From Flammeovirga aprica JL-4 (GTDB lineage Bacteria; Bacteroidota; Bacteroidia; Cytophagales; Flammeovirgaceae), in assembly GCF_012844305.1 (NCBI RefSeq), contig NZ_JABANE010000016.1:40413-104412 (forward strand): a stretch of DNA of 64,000 nt, given 5' to 3'. The notes under the pieces are model-generated. The model saw only the letters and a list, made by a program, of their open reading frames with translations, had not been told where the DNA came from and searched no databases. The first letter of the stretch is position 1. Each line of letters opens with the position of its first letter. Both the position numbers and the translations under genes were made by a program. Shown here piece after piece: positions 42,883 to 52,103 of the stretch.

Positions 42883-45800
42883 ATGAGAAATCATTTACCA
42901 AAGGTATTGACTGTCTTGATATGCCTTTTAGCTGCGGTATTTAGTACCACAGTTACCTATGCACAAGAACCTGTTATCTTTTCAGATGGGGTGGCACAAG
43001 GCGTGATCAGAGTCAAGTTCAAAGAACAAACAGATGCTAGATTACAAGTAACTCCAATGAATGGAGGAATTGCAACACTAGGCATTGCTACTTTCGACGC
43101 AACTGCTCAACAGTATGAAGCTCAAAATATGAGGAGAGTATTCCCATATAACGCTAAGTTTGAGCACAAATTAAGAAAACACGGATTACACTTATGGTAC
43201 CAAATGGAGGTATCTACTTCGTCATCTATTGATGCAGTAGTACAATCATTCTCTACACTTGCTGATGTAGAAATGGCTGAGGTGATCCGAGAAAAAAGAT
43301 TAATTGAGCCGGATGCGAAGTTCGCTCCAATCTCAAAAGATCAAATTCAGACATTATCAGAAACAGCTCCTGTAAATGACCCATTGCTTTCAAAACAATG
43401 GCATTACAGCAATGATGGTTCTGATGCTGCATGGACAAAAGGTGCAGACATTAACCTTTTCAAAGCTTGGGAAACAACAATGGGATCAAACAACATTATT
43501 GTTTCTATTCACGATGAAGGTATTGATGTAAACCACGAAGATTTGAAAGCCAACATGTGGATCAACGAAGCCGAGTTAAACGGTGTAGAAGGAGAAGATT
43601 CAGATGGAAACGGATATATTGATGATATCTATGGGTGGAACTTTGCTTCCGCTTCAGGAGCTATTGCTCCTCAAGGTCATGGTACACACGTTGCAGGTAC
43701 AGTAGCTGCTGTTAACAACAACGGTATTGGTGTTGCAGGTGTTGCAGGTGGTGACGGTGAAAACCAAGGTGCATTGTTGATGTCTTGCCAGATTTTAGGC
43801 GGTCCGCTTATCGATGTTGCTACTTCTTACATTTATGCCGCTAACAATGGTGCGGTTATCTCTCAAAACTCATGGGGATATACTTCTGAAGGGTATTTTG
43901 ATCAAGTAGTACTAGACGCTATTGATTACTTTATCGCAGAAGCAGGTGATTACGAAGGTTCACCGATGAAAGGTGGTATTGTAATTTTCGCATCAGGTAA
44001 CAGTAATCATGCAGGTAAGTGGTATCCTGGATACTATGAGCCTTGTTTTACAGTAGCTTCTACAAACCCTCAAGATCAAAAAGCAGATTACTCTAACTAT
44101 GGAGACTGGATTGAGTTATCAGCGCCAGGTGGAGAAACATCTTCAGCTTTAACAAACGGTGTATTATCTACATTGCCAGACAATGATTATGGATTCTACC
44201 AAGGTACATCAATGGCATGTCCTCACGTATCAGGTGTTGCAGCATTAGTACTTTCTCACTTAGGTGGTGAAACAATGACACCAAATAAGTTGAAAGCACA
44301 GTTATTGACAGGTGTGGTTTCTATTAAGGATCAAAACCCTGATTATTTAGGTCAGCTAGGATCTGGTAGAATTGATGCTTCTTTTGCATTAAAAGAGAAT
44401 GAAGGAATTGCTCCTGATTCTGTATCATCATTTGAAATTGCTTATGAAGGTTTTGATCATATTGCATTAAGATGGATGACTCCTGCTGATGAAGATGATG
44501 GCCAAGCAAGCACATTTGATATTTATTATTCTGAAGGAGAATTTGATTTAGAAACAGCTACTGTAGTAAAAGTAAATTCTGCTAGTGCTATTGGAGACTG
44601 GAACGTAAGACAAATTGATGGATTAAAAGCAGAGACAGCTTATTCATTTGCTATTGTAGCAAAAGATAGATGGGAAAATGCGGCACCAATGTCTGTTGTG
44701 ATTAATGGTGCAACTAACCTTGGTCCTAAGTTGACATTCTCTAAATCATCAATGTCTATCACAGCAGATGTAGCAACATCGACGACTGCTTCAGATGAGA
44801 TCACATTCTTGAATGAAGAAGAAGGAAGATTAATTTACTCTTTAGAGACAAGATATAAGAATCACTACCCTAAGACTTATTCTACAATTTCAGTAGGTCA
44901 AATGACTGAAGCTTCAAAATTAGGAGCTCAATCTTCTCCACGTTTAGAAGTAATGTCATTAAGTGATCATCCTGAATTAGAAGAGTTTGAGGAATATAAC
45001 TTGGAATATTGTAATTCGGCATTTTTTCCATCATTCTTTATTGGAGATACTGATTTGTCGATGTCAAATACAGCGGCTACAGCTTATGTTGCTCCAAAAG
45101 GTGGTTTTAACCTTACGGACATTGAGTTTTACTTAAACACTTTGACAGAAGGAAATACTTACGCTCAAATCTACCAAGGTAATATTTTAAGCACAGCGAC
45201 TTTGAAGTGGCAAACTGAATTAGAACCTCAAGATGATAACATTCATAAGTTCGAATTAGATGAGCAACTTTACTTTCCAGAAGGAGAGGTATTCTGGATC
45301 GTATTAAAAGTACCAGCAGGAAATCAATATCCTTTAGTAATTGGTGAATACAACTTCTCAAAAGAAGGAGAAGACAAAATGTTCTACAGTAATGACGATG
45401 GTAAGACATGGTCTTATTTAGTTGATGCGATTGGTGATAAGACACAAGCGTTTTTAGTTTCTGCAATGAGTAAAAACCCGTCTGTAGGTGAATTTATTAC
45501 ATTACAACCTGCTTCAGGTGATATTGTAGGTAACTCAGAGCAAGTAATTACAGCTACTATTGATGCCTCTACTTTAGTAAACGGATCGTATACTTCTGTA
45601 ATGTTTGTAGAGTCAAATGATCCTGAAGAACCATTGAAAAAAATCAATATTTCAACAAGAGTAGATGGTCATAAATCAGATATCAAAACGTTGGATATCG
45701 TTGATTTTGGTAGTGTTCAAGTAGGTCTAGAAAAAGAGTTGATTATTGAGGTTGGTAACTATGGTTATGGTATTTTCAAGTTAGCCGACAATGTTACTCA

Positions 45801-48800
45801 AGAAGGAAGTGAATCTTTTAAGATTACTGATGAACCTTATTCGTTCCAATCTAGAAAAATTGGCCAAGTAAAGATCAAATATACACCAACTCAAGGTGGA
45901 GCAGAGACGGCTAAGTTTGTATTTACAGATGCTACTTATGGTGGATCTTTTGAAATCAATGTTGTTGCATCAGCAATTGAGCCATCAAAAATTGAATTAA
46001 CGCCAGCTGAACAAACATATACTCTAGCATTGGGTGATACAGATGAAGGTGTATTTACCATTAACAACACAGGTAACTACCCATTACAATATTCAATTCC
46101 AGTTTATGATGAGAATGTTGAAGAAGGTGTGCATCGTTTCGGTTATTCATGGGAATTAGTAACGGACAATTTTGTTTGGGAAGAGTTAGATGGACAGGAA
46201 GATGTTTTGGACTTCACTAAACAATTTAAAGATGATTCATTCCTTGATTTTATTGAAGTTGAATTAGGGTTTGATTTCCCATTCTATGATACTTTGGTGA
46301 ACAAAATGCATGTATCACATGTAGGTATGATTGCCTTGGATACAAAAGACCCTGTAAATGGTAGCTGGGGTAAATTACTAGGAGCAGATTTTACTTCTAA
46401 TGGTTATGTAGCAGGTTTGTACATGTATTCAAATATTGGTTTAGATACTAAATTCCTTTACAAAAGATTTAATGATCGTATCATAATGGAGTATAAGAAC
46501 ATTTATACAATTCCGAATGAAGATACTTTCAATGAGTCTTATAAGCTTTCTTATCAAATTGTATTACATGCAGATGGTAATGTAGAGTACAGATATCAAG
46601 ATGTTTGGGGGATTAGAAACTCAAATCAACCATTTATTGGTGTGGAAAGCCCTAATAAAAAAGATGGTTTCTATATCTATGAAAACTCACAACAACCGGA
46701 GAAGTTATTTACTTCAAAGAATACAAACGTTACTATTAAAGTAAATCACCCAGGTAGAAAAATAGCTAGAAACTTAAGCAGTACAAGTGGTGTAATTCCT
46801 GTAGGTCAGTCTGTAGATATTGCTTATGATGTCGTAACAGAAGGATTGGATGAAATGAGAAATACTCAGAATATTTCTATCTATACAAATGATCCTGTAA
46901 CACCATTAGCTCATTTTACAGTTCATGCAGATGTTACAAGTGGTGGTGAAGCAGAAGTGACAATGACTAAGGATGAAATCATTTTTGGTGATGTTTTCAA
47001 AACAGCAATGCCTTCTTCAACAGTAATGTTAAGAAATAAAGGTAATAAGCCAATTTCGTTTACATCAGTAGTAGTTGAGAATGGTTCGTTCGACGTTGAC
47101 AAAACTTCTTTCACAATTGATCCAAGACTTTCAGAAACAATAGAGATATCATTTACAGCAAGTGCTACAGGTGCAATGTCAGATAACTTGATTGTGACAG
47201 ATGAGTATGGAACAGAATATATACTTCCTATTTCTGCTAATGTTATTCATGCACCTATGATCAGCGTGGACAACTCAGACCGTCATTTTACCTTGAATTC
47301 GGGAGAAAAAGAACAATTTTCAATTGTTGTAGATAACTCTGAAGGAGGAGCGGATCTAGAAGTGTTGCCAATGGGGTCACATTGGTTATATGAAGAGAAA
47401 GAAGTACAGGCGATGAGTGTAATTCCTACTTACTCTTATGCTTGGAAAGACAATATGAGAGAGTTATCAGGTTTTGAAGATCCGGAATCTCCAACTTATC
47501 AATTGATCGATATTACGAAAAACGGTCAGAAGATTGAAATCGAATTGGATGATTATTGGGAGCCTGTAAAATTACCATTTACGTTCAAGTACTATGGTAT
47601 TGAGTACGATAGCATTTACATCGGTATTCACGGTCAAATGAGTTTCAACTACTACCATGGTGCTCCTTTAGGAGATAAAGTATGGTACCCATTAGAAATT
47701 CCTTTTGCTCATGATATCAATAACTTGGTAGCACCACTATGGATGGCAGGTGGAGAAGATTACTATGATGAAACACCTACAAAAGGTATCTGGTACTACG
47801 AGGATGAAGAGAAATTTGTGGTGACTTATGAGCGTTTCCAACACTTCGGAAACATCTTAGGTGGACATGCTACAGCTGAGACAGTATTCTACAAAGATGG
47901 TAGAATCAAAATGCAGTATAAGACTTGGAATCAAACAGGTGTTGATTTCTGGAGTAAATGGTTGACAATTGGTTTAGAAAATCATGATGGAACTGAAGGT
48001 GTAATGGTGAACTTCTACCGTTCATACATCAGAGATGGTTTAGTAATCGAATATACACCAACAGAAAAAACAGTTATTCCTGCAGGTGATTCTAAAACAA
48101 TGAATTTTACAGTAGATGCTGAGAAACTTTTAGATGGTAACTATAAATCAACATTAAGATTGATCAGTGAGTCTCCAAATAATGAAGAAGTTGAGATTCC
48201 AGTGCATCTAACAGTAAATGGTACAGCAGATTTACAGTGGGGTGAAGAGATTGTAGATGCAGGAGATTTGTTATGGTCAGAAGGAGAATCTTTAGAATTT
48301 GAATTTGATGTTCAAAATGTTGGGACGAAATCTCTTAATTTAATGGAAATGAAGTCTTTAGGCTCAACAAATCCAAAGATCGAACTTTTTGTAGCTCCAT
48401 TATTATGGGATGGTACATTTGGAAATCCGAATTGGCAAAATATTAATAATTTTAATCCATTGTGGAACCCATGGCCAACTATATCACCTGAAGATGGCTT
48501 ATTAACAAGAGTAACAGTTACTCCTTCAGAAAGTGGTGTATTCTTAGATTCAATCGTAGTAAACGATGCTATGGGTCTTACAGATACTATAGTGTTGAAA
48601 GCTAATTTGATTTTACCTCCATCTATGATTGTAGATACTGATACTATTCATGCAATGTCATTAGATAATGAAGAGGTAATTACAGAAAAAGTTACAATCA
48701 GCAATGTTGACGGAGGTTCTGACTTACATTACACAGTAGAGTCTGAGTTCGTAAGAGCAGGTTTAGCAACTTCAGTATTCAATAAGTTCAATTCAGAAAT

Positions 48801-50391
48801 CAATACTGCATCTCTTAATGCTTCAGTAATTGCATCTCAAAACACAGGAATTCAAACAACTCAAGAGTTTGATGATGAGATCAACTACTTCAAAGGTTAT
48901 GAGAAAGCAGGTGGAATTGGTTATGGTGCAAACAGCTTCAGTACTTTAACGAAGTTCAAAGCTCCATCAACAGGATTTAATTTATCTCACGTTTCTACTT
49001 GGTATGTACCAGCAGGAATGGCGAATGCGACATTGGAGATTGCGATCGGAATCGGTGATATTGACAATCCTACAATCTTACATGAGCAATCTTTTGAAAC
49101 GGAAACTGCAATTGATGATTTAGAAGGAGCGTTATTCACATTTGAATTAGAAAAATCTCTTCAGTTCCACCCAGGTGAAACAATTTACATGATCATCACT
49201 TATCCATTCGGTCCTGCAAGACCACAAGGTTTTGTAGAATCAGCGGAGACAATGTCAGATATCTCATACATTGAAGTAAATGGTGGATGGTTAGACGTGA
49301 CGACTGACAGTAGATTCCCATTATTGCTTTGGATGAATGCTTTACATCAGTCAGAAAGAATCACACCATGGGTTACTTTATCTTCATTTGAAGGAATAGT
49401 AGCAAAAGGAGAATCTGTAGATGTAGATGTTTTATTTACGCCAACAACTGCACTTTCAACTTCAGAAAAAGCAGTATTCAAATTCATCAGCAATGATATG
49501 AAAGCTGAAGTGGAAGAAGTAACAGCAATGATGACATTAAACAATGCACCTGAATTTGTTGACTTCCCTGCGAACATTGAAATTGATGAAGCAATGGATT
49601 CAACTTTCATGATCACAGCAGTAGATAATGACGGTCATGACTTCACATTCGAAGTAGGTGAGCACGTTCTTATCGACAGCAGTTATGTAAGTAATGATAC
49701 ATTGTCAATTCAGATTGTAACAGATTATGAAAGTGCAGGTGATCATACTTTCAACGTAACAGTGACAGATGAGCACGGTGTAGCAAATACTTCTCAAATC
49801 AATGTAATGGTGAACAATGTAAATAGAGCACCAATTGCAATTGAGCAAGATACATTGTACTTAAAGCCAGGTGTAGCACCTACTTTCATTGATCCTACTG
49901 AAATCTTCTCTGATGAAGACGGGGATGAGTTGACATTTGGAATTGCTACATCAGATGACGGTGTAGTAATGGCAAATCTTTCTCAAGGTCAGTACGCAAT
50001 TTTAGGATTGACTGAAGGAGAAACAGAAGTGGCATTAATTGCTACAGATATTCACGGTGCGTCAGTAATGACAATGCTTTATGTAATTGTTGATACAGAG
50101 TTGCCAACATCTATCGATAAGGATTTCGTAAGTCAAACAAACTTAAGAAACTATCCTAATCCAGTGTTGGGCACAACAACATTTGCTTTCAATATGATAC
50201 ATCCAGGAGACGTATCTATTCAGATATTTAATATGAATGGAGTGTTGGAACAGACTATTTCACTTGGCCGTTTAGGCAGTGGAAGTCATGAAGCAACTAT
50301 TGATTTATCATCATTAATGACTGGAATGCATATCTATACTTTATCAGTAGACGGTAGTGTAGAAATGTATAACAAGTTGATCAAAAAATAG
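42883..50391 (+). CDS. Giant secreted subtilisin-family (S8) protease with type IX secretion sorting domain
   Basis: The protein has 2502 residues. A signal peptide (1-28) and propeptide (about 30-160) precede the S8 domain, with catalytic Asp211 (SIHDEGIDVNHEDL), His266 (GHGTHVAG), oxyanion Asn373 (ASGNSNH) and Ser443 (GTSMACPHVSG). The usual Asp-Ser/Thr-Gly is Asp-Glu-Gly here. A fibronectin type III-like module (about 505-610) is followed by about 1700 residues of ASH/'choice-of-anchor'-type beta modules. Two pairs of related modules are visible: one around GFNLTDIEF and GFNLSHVST, one around LGFDFPFYD and LPFTFKYYG. Cadherin-like modules come next (EIDEAMDSTFMITAVDNDGH). The last about 85 residues (LRNYPNPVLGTTTF to YNKLIKK) are a type A T9SS sorting domain, directing export and surface attachment. 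Confidence 0.92.
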   Translation: MRNHLPKVLTVLICLLAAVFSTTVTYAQEPVIFSDGVAQGVIRVKFKEQTDARLQVTPMNGGIATLGIATFDATAQQYEAQNMRRVFPYNAKFEHKLRKHGLHLWYQMEVSTSSSIDAVVQSFSTLADVEMAEVIREKRLIEPDAKFAPISKDQIQTLSETAPVNDPLLSKQWHYSNDGSDAAWTKGADINLFKAWETTMGSNNIIVSIHDEGIDVNHEDLKANMWINEAELNGVEGEDSDGNGYIDDIYGWNFASASGAIAPQGHGTHVAGTVAAVNNNGIGVAGVAGGDGENQGALLMSCQILGGPLIDVATSYIYAANNGAVISQNSWGYTSEGYFDQVVLDAIDYFIAEAGDYEGSPMKGGIVIFASGNSNHAGKWYPGYYEPCFTVASTNPQDQKADYSNYGDWIELSAPGGETSSALTNGVLSTLPDNDYGFYQGTSMACPHVSGVAALVLSHLGGETMTPNKLKAQLLTGVVSIKDQNPDYLGQLGSGRIDASFALKENEGIAPDSVSSFEIAYEGFDHIALRWMTPADEDDGQASTFDIYYSEGEFDLETATVVKVNSASAIGDWNVRQIDGLKAETAYSFAIVAKDRWENAAPMSVVINGATNLGPKLTFSKSSMSITADVATSTTASDEITFLNEEEGRLIYSLETRYKNHYPKTYSTISVGQMTEASKLGAQSSPRLEVMSLSDHPELEEFEEYNLEYCNSAFFPSFFIGDTDLSMSNTAATAYVAPKGGFNLTDIEFYLNTLTEGNTYAQIYQGNILSTATLKWQTELEPQDDNIHKFELDEQLYFPEGEVFWIVLKVPAGNQYPLVIGEYNFSKEGEDKMFYSNDDGKTWSYLVDAIGDKTQAFLVSAMSKNPSVGEFITLQPASGDIVGNSEQVITATIDASTLVNGSYTSVMFVESNDPEEPLKKINISTRVDGHKSDIKTLDIVDFGSVQVGLEKELIIEVGNYGYGIFKLADNVTQEGSESFKITDEPYSFQSRKIGQVKIKYTPTQGGAETAKFVFTDATYGGSFEINVVASAIEPSKIELTPAEQTYTLALGDTDEGVFTINNTGNYPLQYSIPVYDENVEEGVHRFGYSWELVTDNFVWEELDGQEDVLDFTKQFKDDSFLDFIEVELGFDFPFYDTLVNKMHVSHVGMIALDTKDPVNGSWGKLLGADFTSNGYVAGLYMYSNIGLDTKFLYKRFNDRIIMEYKNIYTIPNEDTFNESYKLSYQIVLHADGNVEYRYQDVWGIRNSNQPFIGVESPNKKDGFYIYENSQQPEKLFTSKNTNVTIKVNHPGRKIARNLSSTSGVIPVGQSVDIAYDVVTEGLDEMRNTQNISIYTNDPVTPLAHFTVHADVTSGGEAEVTMTKDEIIFGDVFKTAMPSSTVMLRNKGNKPISFTSVVVENGSFDVDKTSFTIDPRLSETIEISFTASATGAMSDNLIVTDEYGTEYILPISANVIHAPMISVDNSDRHFTLNSGEKEQFSIVVDNSEGGADLEVLPMGSHWLYEEKEVQAMSVIPTYSYAWKDNMRELSGFEDPESPTYQLIDITKNGQKIEIELDDYWEPVKLPFTFKYYGIEYDSIYIGIHGQMSFNYYHGAPLGDKVWYPLEIPFAHDINNLVAPLWMAGGEDYYDETPTKGIWYYEDEEKFVVTYERFQHFGNILGGHATAETVFYKDGRIKMQYKTWNQTGVDFWSKWLTIGLENHDGTEGVMVNFYRSYIRDGLVIEYTPTEKTVIPAGDSKTMNFTVDAEKLLDGNYKSTLRLISESPNNEEVEIPVHLTVNGTADLQWGEEIVDAGDLLWSEGESLEFEFDVQNVGTKSLNLMEMKSLGSTNPKIELFVAPLLWDGTFGNPNWQNINNFNPLWNPWPTISPEDGLLTRVTVTPSESGVFLDSIVVNDAMGLTDTIVLKANLILPPSMIVDTDTIHAMSLDNEEVITEKVTISNVDGGSDLHYTVESEFVRAGLATSVFNKFNSEINTASLNASVIASQNTGIQTTQEFDDEINYFKGYEKAGGIGYGANSFSTLTKFKAPSTGFNLSHVSTWYVPAGMANATLEIAIGIGDIDNPTILHEQSFETETAIDDLEGALFTFELEKSLQFHPGETIYMIITYPFGPARPQGFVESAETMSDISYIEVNGGWLDVTTDSRFPLLLWMNALHQSERITPWVTLSSFEGIVAKGESVDVDVLFTPTTALSTSEKAVFKFISNDMKAEVEEVTAMMTLNNAPEFVDFPANIEIDEAMDSTFMITAVDNDGHDFTFEVGEHVLIDSSYVSNDTLSIQIVTDYESAGDHTFNVTVTDEHGVANTSQINVMVNNVNRAPIAIEQDTLYLKPGVAPTFIDPTEIFSDEDGDELTFGIATSDDGVVMANLSQGQYAILGLTEGETEVALIATDIHGASVMTMLYVIVDTELPTSIDKDFVSQTNLRNYPNPVLGTTTFAFNMIHPGDVSIQIFNMNGVLEQTISLGRLGSGSHEATIDLSSLMTGMHIYTLSVDGSVEMYNKLIKK

Positions 50392-50415
50392 AATTAGAAC
50401 GAAATTCACTTATAT

Positions 50416-50448
50416 AAAACCACTGGGTCTTTGATCCGGTGGTTTTTT
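50416..50448 (+). terminator. Terminator of the giant protease gene
   Basis: AACCAC-t-GG-g-TC (50418-50429) pairs with GA-t-CC-g-GTGGTT (50433-50444) with two mismatches, then a T-run. It begins 25 bases after the protease stop. Confidence 0.8.
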
Positions 50449-50543
50449 CTTTTCTAAACTTTTTTTTAAAAAAAATCTCCCCTTTGTAATAAATCCGAAA
50501 AATTGGCTACTAACCCAGTAAACAAGAATTAAATATTACTATT

Positions 50544-50942
50544 ATGAGCATCTTTTCAAACTTTTATTCTCTTATGATCCATGACAGCAAATCTGTTGAG
50601 ACTTATAACTTCAATGGCGATGATTTAGCCTTTGATTATCTTATCCATAGAATAACAGGTAAATACGGAATGCGTATTTTAAAGCAGGAAGAAGATCGTT
50701 TTCAGTTACTTTTTGAAGGGAGTTATTTTGTACCCACAAGTTCTCTTGAAGACATGGTGACTTCAAGGTGTTTAATTAATGTGGAACGTTTTGAAGAAGG
50801 CGAATTAAAAGTAACCTCATTTGAAAAGTTGATTTCTCCTTTTAACCATGAAAGGAAAAGTTTTGACAGAGTAGTTCAATGCAAACTCAATACATTTATG
50901 GCTTATCTTCATCGTGAGAACAACATTAAAACAGCAAACTAA
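50544..50942 (+). CDS. Uncharacterised 132-residue protein, first gene of an ECF sigma operon
   Basis: This soluble-looking protein begins MSIFSNFYSLMIHDSKSVET. A mixed alpha-beta sequence (FDYLIHRITGKYGMRILKQE; RFQLLFEGSYFVPTSSLEDM) follows, with no signal peptide, membrane segment or Cys/His cluster. I do not recognise a family. Its stop codon overlaps the ATG of the sigma factor (TAATG), so the two are translationally coupled. A role in controlling the sigma factor is likely by position only. Confidence 0.75.
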   Translation: MSIFSNFYSLMIHDSKSVETYNFNGDDLAFDYLIHRITGKYGMRILKQEEDRFQLLFEGSYFVPTSSLEDMVTSRCLINVERFEEGELKVTSFEKLISPFNHERKSFDRVVQCKLNTFMAYLHRENNIKTAN

Positions 50943-51430
50943 TGTCAATTGAATTTTATGAGGAATATATAGAAAGCAACAAATCCATCATTTATAAAAT
51001 TTGTAGAGCTTATTCACACTCGCAGGAAGAATTTGAGGATTATTTCCAGGAAGTATGCCTTCAGCTTTGGCGTTCAAAAGAAAGTTATCAACAACAGTCT
51101 AAGTTATCAACATGGGTGTATAGAGTTTCGTTGAATACTTGCCTTTCTATGGTCAAAAAAGAGACGAAAAAGGTAAGTACTGTTGAAATCAATGAAAAGA
51201 TAGATCAAGTGCATCAGTTCTCTGAAAAAGAAGAACGCTTGGAGGAATTGTATAGAGCAATCAGAATGTTGAAGGAAGTAGACAGAGCCATTATTCTATT
51301 GTATTTGGAAGAGCATTCTTATCAAGATATCGCAAGTATAATGGGTATTTCTTCTACCAATGTGGGAGCAAAAATAAATCGGATTAAAAAGCAATTAAAA
51401 GAAAATATGTTATGGAAGAGTTTGACTTAA
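50942..51430 (+). CDS. ECF-type RNA polymerase sigma factor
   Basis: The 162-residue protein has the two-domain ECF layout. Region 2 contains EDYFQEVCLQLWRS (core binding) and WVYRVSLNTCLSMVKKE. A linker (residues about 80-105) leads to region 4, with the helix-turn-helix YQDIASIMGISSTNVGAKIN for -35 recognition. It has no C-terminal extension. The gene lies in the middle of a three-gene operon, overlapping the previous gene by one base and the next by 19. The downstream membrane protein occupies the place where an anti-sigma factor is usually encoded. The regulon is unknown. Confidence 0.92.
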   Translation: MSIEFYEEYIESNKSIIYKICRAYSHSQEEFEDYFQEVCLQLWRSKESYQQQSKLSTWVYRVSLNTCLSMVKKETKKVSTVEINEKIDQVHQFSEKEERLEELYRAIRMLKEVDRAIILLYLEEHSYQDIASIMGISSTNVGAKINRIKKQLKENMLWKSLT

Positions 51431-52056
51431 TCAAAGACGTGTGGGCAGAGGGGCATCAAACTTCTCCCGACTTAAAATCAGTAAAAGAAACCGCTAAATC
51501 TCAAAGAATGAAATCTATGAACGCAATCGAAAAAATCGTCAATAAGACAAAATTAGAATGGATTATTACATGGGGAGTTATATTATGTATAGCATTTTTT
51601 TATGGAATAACTTCAAATAATTGGATAGTAGTTGTACTTGGGGTATTACCGATTGCTGTCTATTTTCTGGATTATTTATTAAAGCTAAAGAAAGTAAGAT
51701 CTTTTGATAGTTTGGATACTTTGAACTATTTGAAAAATGTGAAAGCCTATATCTTAAAAAGTAATCAGCAACAAATCAAAATGCTCATTTATATATTGCT
51801 TCCTTATTCATTGCTCTTTGGCTATTTCTTTGGAATTTCATTAGGTTTAGAATCTGAGGGAGATAATATCAGTAGATTATTTGTTTGGGATAATCTTACT
51901 CAAACTGTATCAGTAACCTCCATAGTAGCCTTATCAATCGCGTTTCTTTTGTTTAGAAAATTCGCTCCTCTGTTGATAAATTATTGGATTGATAAATTTT
52001 ATGGTAAAGATTTTAAAGGAATTGATGAGATGATTGAAGATTTGGAAAGTCATTAA
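51412..52056 (+). CDS. Membrane protein overlapping the sigma gene, putative non-canonical anti-sigma factor
   Basis: The 214-residue protein starts at the ATG at 51412, inside the end of the sigma gene. About 45 soluble residues (FDLIKDVWAEGHQ, then KSVKETAKSQRMKSM) precede a hydrophobic hairpin (ITWGVILCIAFFYG; WIVVVLGVLPIAVYFLDYLL). Two further helices follow (MLIYILLPYSLLFGYFFGI; VTSIVALSIAFLLF). It carries none of the zinc-binding (HxxxCxxC) or FecR motifs of common anti-sigma factors. Position and overlap suggest that it holds the sigma factor at the membrane through its N-terminal segment, but this is inference. Confidence 0.75.
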   Translation: MEEFDLIKDVWAEGHQTSPDLKSVKETAKSQRMKSMNAIEKIVNKTKLEWIITWGVILCIAFFYGITSNNWIVVVLGVLPIAVYFLDYLLKLKKVRSFDSLDTLNYLKNVKAYILKSNQQQIKMLIYILLPYSLLFGYFFGISLGLESEGDNISRLFVWDNLTQTVSVTSIVALSIAFLLFRKFAPLLINYWIDKFYGKDFKGIDEMIEDLESH

Positions 52057-52061
52057 AAAAG

Positions 52062-52097
52062 AAAAATCCACTGAATATAGTTTTCAGTGGATTTTTT
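52062..52097. terminator. Bidirectional terminator between the sigma operon and the hybrid kinase
   Basis: AAATCCACTGAA (52064-52075) pairs with TTCAGTGGATTT (52083-52094), with A-run and T-run flanks; the two convergent genes share it. Confidence 0.9.
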
Positions 52098-52103
52098 AGG
52101 GGT

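Noticed and set aside
42883..50391. The giant protease as a possible assembly fusion of several genes
   Set aside because: The frame is continuous, domain boundaries flow, it has one signal peptide and a proper C-terminal sorting domain, and codon use is even throughout.
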